Source: DSAR01 sp034437315
GTDB taxonomy: Bacteria > Chloroflexota > Anaerolineae > B4-G1
DNA: 13,506 bases
Assembly (NCBI GenBank): GCA_034437315.1
Contig: DAOTUC010000305.1
Span: 1 to 13,506 of the forward strand
Direction: 5' to 3'
The notes beneath the pieces were generated by a model. That model saw only the letters and a list, made by a program, of their open reading frames with translations, ran no database searches and was not told the origin of the DNA. Numbering within the stretch: position 1 is the first letter of the stretch; each line of letters opens with the position of its first letter. The position numbers and the translations under genes were made by a program. Of this stretch, positions 5,321 to 13,500 are shown piece by piece.

Positions 5321-8300
5321 TCGCACACCTCCATTGGTTCTGACATCGCCGCCATAATCTCCGCCTCAATCTGTTCATCCCGATAATGAAGCAACTGAAT
5401 CGCCTTGGCCGGGCATTCAGACACACAAATTCCACAACCGTGGCATTGGGCCGGCTCGATGTAGGCCGCGCCTACGATTTCGCCCACGCCAAGCACGGCG
5501 CGCGACCGACCATTATCCTTAGCCTGAGCCCTGATCTGGGGCACGTCGTAGGGGCAAATGCGCACGCAGGTCAGGCACGCGACGCACTTCGCCTCATCCA
5601 CCTGGGCCACGACGCCGCCCACCTCCAACACATCCTTGCCCACAATCGTGAGCGCCCGGGCGGCCGCCGCCTTGGCCTGCACGATGGCCTCGTCCAGGAA
5701 CTTGGGGTAATGCGCCGCCCCGGCCAAAAAGACGCCCTCGGTGGCGAAATCGACCGGCCGCAACTTGACGTGTGCTTCCAGGAAAAAGCCATCCAGATCC
5801 AACGGCGCTTTGATCCGCGTCGCCAACTCGTCTACTCCCGCGGGCGGCACCATCGGCATACTGAGGACCAGCAAATCCGGGTTCAAGGCCAGATCCTCCT
5901 GCAAGGACGACTCCCAGGCCGTGACCTGCAAGCCATCCCCATTCACGCCAACCTCAGGCTTGCGCTCGAAATCGTAGTGGACGAACACCACACCCTGCCG
6001 CCGCGCCTCGTCGTACAGGCGCTCCTTGAAACCATAGGTGCGAATATCGTGATAGATGACGGTCACCCGCGCCTCTGGCTTGAGCAGTTTGAGCGCCAGC
6101 GCGTTCTTGATCGCCGTCGTGCAACAGATGCGCGAGCAATAACGCTCCGCCGGCCCCACGCAGAGGATCATCGCCACCTCGTCCGGCAGAGCCTCGCCTT
6201 TAGATAGACACGCGCCAAACTCCTGTTGGGTGATGATACGCGGGTCGCTGCCATAGCCATACTCTGGCCCGCGGTACTCCACGCCTCCTGTCGCGACAAT
6301 CGTCGCGCCGTGACGGATCTCGATCTCGCCGTCAGGGGTGCGCAACCGCGAGGTGAAACTCCCGGCGAAACCACTGCTCTCCAGGTACTCGCTCTGCAAG
6401 TGAACGGTGACCGGCGCGTCTTCGATCCGTCTCACCAACTGATGCAAGAGATCCTGAGGATCGGACCAGACCAGGCGCAGGCCATCGGTTGGGTCATCAG
6501 CCTCCCAATCCACCAGCGCGCCGATTTTCCGCAGGTTACCTCCCAGCTCCACCTCGCGCTCGACCAGGTGCACCGGGAAGCCCTGTTCTGAAAGCGTCAG
6601 GGCCGCCGTCATCCCGGCCACGCCGCCGCCAATGACGAGCAGCGCTTTCTCCACCGGCACTTCTGTCTTGTGCAGCGGTTCCAGGCGCCGGGCCTTCGCC
6701 ACTGCCATCCGCACCAGATCCCTGGCCTTTTCCGTCGCTGCCTCCGGGCGCTCCGAATGGACCCACGAACACTGGTTGCGGATATTGGCCATCTGGAACA
6801 TCCCCGGGTTCAAACCCGCCTGGCGGATGCTATCCTGGAACAGCGGCTCGTGGGTCAACGGTGTACATGAAGCGACCACGACCCGGTTGAAACCCATCTC
6901 GCGCGTCTGCTCGGTGATGTGCTGGATCGCATCCTGTGAACAGGTGTACAGATTGTCTTCGGCGTGAACGACGCCGGGCAACCCCAGCGCGTACTCGGCG
7001 ACGGCTGGCACGTCCAGGTAACCGCCGATATTCGACCCGCAATGACAGACGAAGACGCCTATCCGCGGTTCCTCGTCCGAGACGTCCCGCTCCGGTGGGT
7101 AAATCACCGCTTCCGTTCGCGTCCAGCGGGCCGGCGCGACGATGGCCCCGGCGGCGGCCGCCGCGCCGCTGGCCTCAATCACCGACTCCGGGATGTCCTT
7201 CGGCTCGCGGAACGGGCCGACGGCGAAAATGCCCTCCCGGCTCGTCTGGAGCGGATCGAATGGCGGCGTGCGGCAGAATCCGTGTTCGTCCAACGCGACG
7301 CCTAGGCGACGTCCCAACTCCCGCACGTCCTCCGGAATCTCCATCCCGACCGAGAGCACGACCAGATCGAAAGCCTCCTCAATCACATCACCGCCGTTTT
7401 CACCTCCGTTGGAGACATAACGCAGGAGCAGATCGTGCGTCTCCGGATCCTCGCGCACGTAGGAGATACGCGAGCGCACAAAGCGCACCCCGTAGCGCTC
7501 CTGGGCGCGGCGGTAATACTCGAAATAACCCTTGCTGAAGGCCCGCATATCCATCATAAAGATCGTGACCTCGGTGCCGGGCTCGTGGTCGACGGCCATA
7601 ATGGCCTCTTTGGTCGCGTACATACAACAGACGGCTGAGCAGTAGTCGTGTTCCTGGTCCCGCGACCCCACGCACTGCAAAAAGGCGATCTTCTTCGGCG
7701 TCTCTCCATCCGAGGGGCGCCGGACGTGACCAAAAGTGGGCCCTGAAGCGCTCAACAGGCGCTCGAATTGGAGCGCGGTCACCACGTTCGGGAAACGCCC
7801 CCAGCCAAATTCGGTCGCTCCCTCGGCGTGGAAGGTCTCATAACCGGGGGCCAGGATAATGGCGCCGACCGCCACCTCCTGTATCTGAGCGAGCATATTG
7901 TGATCGACTGCATCGGCCTGGCATTCGTAAACACAACTCAAGCACTCGGAACAGATCCCGCATGCCAAACAGCGGGCCGCCTCCTCCTGGGCCTGCTCGT
8001 CGGTATATCCAGCGACTACCTCCTCGAAGGTCGCGACGCGCGCCTCGGCCGACAACTCGTCCATCGCCACGCGCTTCTTGACCTCGACTTTTCCTGCCTG
8101 AACATCCTCCTCAATCTCAGTCCGCGTGAGTTCGACCACTGGTAGGTCTGGTTTCGGAGGCCGCTCCAGGTCCTCGCCGCGCATGTAGAGGTGAATCGAT
8201 TCAGCCGCTTGATGGCCCGATTCCACAGCCTCAATCACGAAGGCTGTGCCGGTGGTGGCGTCTCCGGCTGCGAAGACGCCCGGTCGGGTCGCCGCCAAGG

Positions 8301-9936
8301 TATTGGGATTGACGGCTATCGTTTGTTGGCGCGTCACACCAACACCGGCGCTATCTGGAATGAAAGCTAAACCGGCCCGCTGTCCCACCGAGAAAATCAC
8401 GTTGTCGCAGGGTACGAAATGCTCGGAATTCGGAATTTCGACCGGACGGCGGCGGCCCGTCTCGTCGGGCAGTCCTTGCTCGGTGCGCACGCATTTCAAA
8501 CCGCTCATCCGTCGATCGCCATGACCGAGCACTTCGACGGGCGTGACCTGCCAGTGGAAAACAACCCCCTCCTCCTCGGCATGCCGCATCTCTTCCTCTG
8601 CCGCCGACGCCTCCTCACGGGTGCGCCGGTAATACACGTGCACGTCGGCCCCCAACCGCACAGCCGTGCGGGCCACGTCCATGGCCACGTCTCCGGCCCC
8701 GATGACGGCTACGCGCTCCCCCAGCTCTGGCGGATTGCCTAGCCGCACGTCGCGTAAGAACGTGGTATTGAGCAACACCCCATCCAAATCAGCGCCCGGA
8801 ATCGGCAGACGAATGCCCTCGTGAGCGCCTACAGCAATGAGCACCGCATGAAAGCCCTCATCGAATATCTGATCCAGATCATCCACCCGCGTCTCCAAGC
8901 GCAGATCGACGCCCAGATCGACGATGTCCTGCACCTCTCGATCCACGATCTCGGCGGGCAAGCGATACTCCGGCACACCGACCCGCAACATCCCGCCGGC
9001 CACAGGCAGCGCCTCGAAGACAGACACGTCATAGCCCAGCATACACAGATCCTGCGCGGCGGTCAACCCACAAGGTCCGGCGCCGACGATGGCCACCCGC
9101 TTCTCGTACCGGCGCTCGACCGGTTCCGGAGACGTCCGTGGCTGAGCGTAGACCTTGTCGGTGACGAAGCGCTTCAACGCGCGGATGTTGACCGCTTCAT
9201 CCAGCTTCCCGCGATTGCAAGCATCCTCGCACCGATGATTACAGATACGCCCGCAGATGCCGGGGAAGGGATTATCCTCTTTGATGACCCGCAAGGCATC
9301 CACGTAGCGCCCCTCGCGGATCAAGGCGATGTAACCCTGCGCCCGCTGCCCCGCCGGGCACGCGTCCCGGCAAGGGGCGATGCCCCGTTTTTCGATAGCG
9401 AAAGCGTTGGGCACCGCCTGGGGATATAACTTGTACGCCGCCCGTTGGTCCGCCAACCCGACGTCGAAACGACCGGGGATCACGACAGGGCAGACTTCTG
9501 CACAATCGCCGCAACCGGTGCACTTATCCAGATCGATGTAACGGGGTTGGGTGTGCACCCGCACCGAGAAATCGCCGGCCTCTCCACGCAACCCGACGAC
9601 CTCACTGTTCACCAACAACTCGATATTGCGGTGTCGCCCACAATCCACCAGCTTGGGGCTGACGATACACATCGCGCAATCGTTGGTCGGAAACGTCTTA
9701 TCCAACTGCGCCATGTGCCCACCGATGGCTGATTTCTTTTCGACCAGGTAGACTTTGTAGCCCGACTCAGCCAGGTCCAACGACGCCTGGATGCCAGCTA
9801 TGCCGCCGCCGACGACCAGTACCGCACCAATGGGGGATTGCATATCACGCCGATCAGCGTAGTCGTCCGAGCGCTCGCGATCGGCCGAATCTATTCGATC
9901 TACCTCCCACGGATGTTGCCTATCCGCTGTCACCAT
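5317..9936 (-). CDS. hdrA: Giant HdrA: double HdrA flavoprotein with inserted NfnB/GltD-like NAD(P)H module
   Basis: The protein is about 1539 aa; a typical single HdrA has about 650. Residues 36-160 are the HdrA start: FAD motif G-G-G-I-A-G (43-48), the GGHMAQLDKTFPTNDCAMC region (72-90) and a [4Fe-4S] motif (Cys139/142/145/149). Residues about 183-590 are an inserted GltD/NfnB module: cluster cysteines 189, 193, 228, 232, 236 and 240, a second FAD motif GAGPCGL (285-291), the nucleotide site G-A-G-D-V-A-M-D (413-420), Arg437/Arg438 in Y-R-R-T-R-E-E as expected for NADPH, and GDATTG (558-563). HdrA resumes with Cys656-672, QCVGSRD and YCSAVCC (766-771). A second HdrA half follows: CHC (964-966), FAD motif (1103-1108), YCSRICC (1267-1272) and two C-terminal [4Fe-4S] motifs (Cys1451-1461 and Cys1498-1508). 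The ATG at 9936 has AAGGAGG 5 nt upstream; in-frame ATG 9954 and TTG 9957 are alternatives. Confidence 0.9.
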   Translation of the reverse strand: MVTADRQHPWEVDRIDSADRERSDDYADRRDMQSPIGAVLVVGGGIAGIQASLDLAESGYKVYLVEKKSAIGGHMAQLDKTFPTNDCAMCIVSPKLVDCGRHRNIELLVNSEVVGLRGEAGDFSVRVHTQPRYIDLDKCTGCGDCAEVCPVVIPGRFDVGLADQRAAYKLYPQAVPNAFAIEKRGIAPCRDACPAGQRAQGYIALIREGRYVDALRVIKEDNPFPGICGRICNHRCEDACNRGKLDEAVNIRALKRFVTDKVYAQPRTSPEPVERRYEKRVAIVGAGPCGLTAAQDLCMLGYDVSVFEALPVAGGMLRVGVPEYRLPAEIVDREVQDIVDLGVDLRLETRVDDLDQIFDEGFHAVLIAVGAHEGIRLPIPGADLDGVLLNTTFLRDVRLGNPPELGERVAVIGAGDVAMDVARTAVRLGADVHVYYRRTREEASAAEEEMRHAEEEGVVFHWQVTPVEVLGHGDRRMSGLKCVRTEQGLPDETGRRRPVEIPNSEHFVPCDNVIFSVGQRAGLAFIPDSAGVGVTRQQTIAVNPNTLAATRPGVFAAGDATTGTAFVIEAVESGHQAAESIHLYMRGEDLERPPKPDLPVVELTRTEIEEDVQAGKVEVKKRVAMDELSAEARVATFEEVVAGYTDEQAQEEAARCLACGICSECLSCVYECQADAVDHNMLAQIQEVAVGAIILAPGYETFHAEGATEFGWGRFPNVVTALQFERLLSASGPTFGHVRRPSDGETPKKIAFLQCVGSRDQEHDYCSAVCCMYATKEAIMAVDHEPGTEVTIFMMDMRAFSKGYFEYYRRAQERYGVRFVRSRISYVREDPETHDLLLRYVSNGGENGGDVIEEAFDLVVLSVGMEIPEDVRELGRRLGVALDEHGFCRTPPFDPLQTSREGIFAVGPFREPKDIPESVIEASGAAAAAGAIVAPARWTRTEAVIYPPERDVSDEEPRIGVFVCHCGSNIGGYLDVPAVAEYALGLPGVVHAEDNLYTCSQDAIQHITEQTREMGFNRVVVASCTPLTHEPLFQDSIRQAGLNPGMFQMANIRNQCSWVHSERPEAATEKARDLVRMAVAKARRLEPLHKTEVPVEKALLVIGGGVAGMTAALTLSEQGFPVHLVEREVELGGNLRKIGALVDWEADDPTDGLRLVWSDPQDLLHQLVRRIEDAPVTVHLQSEYLESSGFAGSFTSRLRTPDGEIEIRHGATIVATGGVEYRGPEYGYGSDPRIITQQEFGACLSKGEALPDEVAMILCVGPAERYCSRICCTTAIKNALALKLLKPEARVTVIYHDIRTYGFKERLYDEARRQGVVFVHYDFERKPEVGVNGDGLQVTAWESSLQEDLALNPDLLVLSMPMVPPAGVDELATRIKAPLDLDGFFLEAHVKLRPVDFATEGVFLAGAAHYPKFLDEAIVQAKAAAARALTIVGKDVLEVGGVVAQVDEAKCVACLTCVRICPYDVPQIRAQAKDNGRSRAVLGVGEIVGAAYIEPAQCHGCGICVSECPAKAIQLLHYRDEQIEAEIMAAMSEPMEVCE
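5328..5332 (-). promoter_or_regulatory. Ribosome binding site fixing the selenoprotein mvhD start
   Basis: GGAGG inside the last codons of the upstream hdrA is 7 nt before the ATG at 5320. The ATG overlaps the hdrA stop as ATGA, which suggests translational coupling. Confidence 0.7.
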
Positions 9937-9941
9937 CTCCT

Positions 9942-9948
9942 CCTCCTT
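9942..9948 (-). promoter_or_regulatory. Ribosome binding site deciding the giant hdrA start
   Basis: AAGGAGG, continuing AGGAG, stands 5 nt before the ATG at 9936. The in-frame ATG 9954 and TTG 9957 lie upstream of or within this purine tract and have no comparable site. Confidence 0.6.
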
Positions 9949-9987
9949 GGCCATCAATCACCCACTCACCTGCCCCCAATCATCCAA

Positions 9988-10425
9988 TCACCCAACCCTC
10001 CCCTCCTTCAACGGGCTTGCCCCCAACTCACGCACCCGATCGGACATCTCCCGCATAGCGTGGGCGAACGTTTCGCCCATCCCGCCAGAGACGAAATACA
10101 TCTCCAGCCGGTCGCCATTCAAACCTACGTCGTCCAGCAATTGCTTGGTATAGGCCACCCGCGCTCGGCCCCGCTTATTCCCATCCACGTGATGGCAATT
10201 CCCGATCGGACAAGCCACCACACAGACCCCGTCGGCCCCCTGCTCGAAAGCTTCCAACAGGTAACGGGCGTCAATCTTACCCGTACACGGCAACTTGATC
10301 AGCTTGATATTCGGTGGATACTCGATCTTCAGCGCGCCGGCCGTATCGATCGCCATGTAGGCGCAATAGATACAGGTGAATACCGTGATTTCCGGTTCAA
10401 AATCTTTTTTGTTATGTTCAGTCAT
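9988..10425 (-). CDS. mvhD: MvhD-like iron-sulfur subunit, cysteine form
   Basis: This 145-aa protein of the methyl-viologen-reducing hydrogenase delta family shuttles electrons into HdrA. It has F-T-C-I-Y-C-A-Y (Cys18, Cys21), L-P-C-T-G (Cys47), Cys68 and A-C-P-I-G-N-C-H-H (Cys72, Cys77), the usual cluster-binding set. Cys72 is the position taken by selenocysteine in the paralogue at 4850-5320. No hydrogenase genes accompany it, so here it probably serves as an Hdr adaptor rather than a hydrogenase subunit. The ATG at 10425 has AGAGGG (10431-10436) 5 nt upstream. An upstream GTG at 10479 would add 18 residues (C-E-A-K-R-D...) outside the family homology and is rejected. It lies 78 nt after the first hdrA and 51 nt before the giant hdrA. 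Confidence 0.9.
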   Translation of the reverse strand: MTEHNKKDFEPEITVFTCIYCAYMAIDTAGALKIEYPPNIKLIKLPCTGKIDARYLLEAFEQGADGVCVVACPIGNCHHVDGNKRGRARVAYTKQLLDDVGLNGDRLEMYFVSGGMGETFAHAMREMSDRVRELGASPLKEGRVG

Positions 10426-10503
10426 CAACACCCTCTCGTAAGACGTAAAACGTGACGCATCTCTTTTCGCTTCACACACACATCCATCACTCGACCTCCA
10501 TCA
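10426..10503. other. Short spacer between hdrA and mvhD
   Basis: A 78-nt spacer follows the first hdrA. It holds the mvhD ribosome binding site (10431-10436) and a 9-nt repeat, atcactcga (10486-10494, also at 10503-10511 across the hdrA stop). No terminator or promoter is evident, which fits co-transcription. Confidence 0.4.
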
Positions 10504-13500
10504 TCACTCGATCCATGCCCCCAGAGGCAAGCCCATAATTTGCTCATCCCGATAGGCCACCAACTGAATCGCCTTGGCCGGGCATTCCGCCGTACAAGTG
10601 CCGCACCCGGTGCAGATCGCCGGGTCGATATAGGCCGCGCCCTTGATCTCCCCCACCCCCATATCCTCGTAACGCACTTTGGGGATCGTGAAGGGGCAGG
10701 TCCGCACACAGGTCAGACAGCCCACACACTTCTCCTGGTCGACCTGCGAGACGACGCCGCCGACGTACAACTTGGGCGACGATAGCACCCCCAGCGCGCG
10801 TCCGGCAGCGGCCTGGGCATTGGTGATGCACTCCTCAATAAACTTGGGATAATGGGCCATACCACAGATGAAGACCCCTTCCTTAGCCATATCCATCGGC
10901 CGCATCTTCAGATGGGCCTCCAGGAAGAATCCCTCGCTGGAAATCGGCAAATCGAGGATCTGCGCCAACTGTTCGGTCCCTTGGGATGGCTGAATCGCCA
11001 TACTCAACGACAGAAGATCAGGATGCAACGCAATCTCTTGCCTCAGGGACGACTCCCACGCGGCGACCTCCAGGTTTCCCTCCTCATCCAGGCGCACCTG
11101 GGGCGGGTGTTCGTCGTCGTAGCGAACGAAAATGACGCCCCGCCGCCGGGCCTCGGTGTAGTACGCCTCGCGGAATCCATAGGTGATGATGTCCTTGTAG
11201 AGCACCACAATCTTGCAATCCGGGTTGATTAACTTGATCCGAATTGCGTTCTTCATCGTATTCGTGCAACAGGTCCGGCTACAGTACTCGACTTTATCGG
11301 GCGGTCGGACGCACTGGATGAAGACGACTTCCTTCAGGTCGGCGATCTCCTCCGGGCGGTGGGTGATGATGTCCTCCATATCGAGAGAGGTCACCACCCG
11401 CTCATCCTCGCCGAGCAGGTAGACGTCCCCGCGCCACTCCTCGCCGCCGGTCGCCACGATGGTCACGCCGTGCTCAATCTCTATCTCGCTGGTCGGTGTG
11501 CGCGCCGATTGAGACAATCGGGCCGATTGGGACAATCGGACGGTGGATCTGAAATGGCCCAGACTGCCCTCGTTGGCGATCACCTCCGCATTGGTCAACA
11601 CTTCGATGCGCCGGTGGCCCAGCACCCGGTTGATCAGGTCGCGCAACAGGCGCTGGGGATTATCTCCCTCGGCCACGTAATAGATGTGTTGGAGATTGCC
11701 GCCCAGCCCTTGCTGCCGCTCGACTAGCGTCACGTCGTAACCGGCGTCCGCCACGTTCAACGCCGCTGTCAAGCCAGAGACGCCGCCGCCGATGACCAAC
11801 GCCCGCCGGACCGGTTCGATGGCCTGCTTGCGCACTGGGCTGGCGAGGCGCGCCCGGGCCACGGCCAATCGAATCAACTCTTTGGCCGAGCGGGTCGCGC
11901 CGACCGGATCGTCGACGTGCGGCCACGCGCAATGCTCCCGGATGTTTGCCATCTCCAGCAGATAAGGATTCAGACCACTCTGGCGCACCATCCGTTGGAA
12001 CAACGATTCGTGTGTGCGGTTGCTGCAAGCAGCCACGACCACGCGATTCAAACCCTGCGTCTCAATCGTCTCCTGTATCCGCGCCAGGTCTTCTTCCAGG
12101 CAGGCGTAATCAACCGTCTCGACGTGGGCCACGCCCGGCAGTCCGCGCACGAACTCGGATACGGCGCTCGTATTGACGGCCGCCTCTATACTGGGATAAC
12201 AACGACAGATGAAAACGCCCACGCGCGGCGCTTCTCCGGTCACGTCTCGCTCTGGCGGGAGATCGTTCGGGCCCGAAAGGAATGGATACTCGCGGCTAAA
12301 GTTCGGCAGTCCCACGCGGTCTGAAAGCAAGCGCATCGTATCGCCGGCCGCCCCCGCCGCGTCCAGAATCGTCTCGGCGATCTCCTTGGGGGAAGAGAAC
12401 GTGCCGCATACGTAGATGCCGGGCCGGCTCGTCTCCAACGGGGCAAATTTATCGGTGGCGCAGAAGCCATAGGGGTTCAACTCGATGTCCAGTAAATTAG
12501 CCAGGTCTTCTGAATCCTTGGGCGGCAGCGCGCCCACCGATAGCACCACCATGCCGAAACGTTCCTCGACAAATTCGCCCTCTTCATTCGGATAGCGCAG
12601 GATCAAATCGTGCGTCTCTGGATCCTCCGTGACCATTGAGATGCGGCAACGGGTGTATTCCACGCCGAATTCCTCTTGTGATTGTTTGTAATAGGCGTTG
12701 AACTCCTTGTTGAAAGCCCGCTCGTCCATCATAAAGATCTGACAATGCACGTCCTCAATCCGCTGCTTGGCGAGCATGGCCTCTTTCGTGGCATACATAC
12801 AACAGATCGACGAGCAATAGGGGTGCTTCTCATCCCGCGAGCCCACGCATTGCAACCACGCGATCCGCTTCGGAAGCTCACCGTCCGAAGGACGCATCAC
12901 CATCCCCTCCGTCGGACCAGAGCGACTAGCTAGACGCTCGTATTGCATCGAGTGGATGACGTTGGGGAAACGACCGTAACCCAATTCCTCGTACTCGGTG
13001 GAATCGGAAATCTCGTAACCCAGCGAGAGGATGATAGCGCTAACATCCAGGTCGTACTCGGTCACTTCCTCCTCCAGGTCCACCGCCTGCGTCGGGCAGA
13101 CCGTCTCACAACGCCGGCAAGTATCACAACGCGGCACCTTGTCGATGACGTAAGAATCGGGTAACGCCCGAGGCGCCATCTTGTAGATCGCCTTGCGCAC
13201 CGAAAGCTCCGCCTGAAATGGGCTGGGCAGGGAGACCGGGCACACCCCTTCACATATCCCGCAGTTAATGCACCGATCGGCCTTGACGTAGGTGGGCCGA
13301 TGGCGCAGGGTCACCGTGAAATCACTGGCGTAGCCCTGCACGTTGATCAGATCGGTATTCGTGAGAATCTCGATATTGGGATGGGTATTGTGGTCCATAA
13401 AGGCGGGTGAAATAGCCGGGCGGGTGCAGCCATAGCCATGATCCGACGTACCGCGGCACAGGACACAGTCGTGGGTGGGGAACATATATCCCAACTGAGC

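Noticed and set aside
5069..5326. Second mvhD as an 85-aa truncated protein or pseudogene
   Set aside because: The frame continues after UGA with well-conserved family sequence and no further defects. UGA replaces a conserved Cys, and a SECIS-like hairpin follows. Decay would not be expected to give all three.
5011..5343. Overlapping plus- and minus-strand frames in the second mvhD region
   Set aside because: These are Arg/Pro-rich shadows. The minus-strand frame read through UGA explains the region with conserved MvhD sequence.
9988..10425. MvhD as evidence for an adjacent [NiFe] hydrogenase
   Set aside because: No MvhA or MvhG sequence is visible in the window. MvhD also serves as an Hdr adaptor in complexes without hydrogenase.
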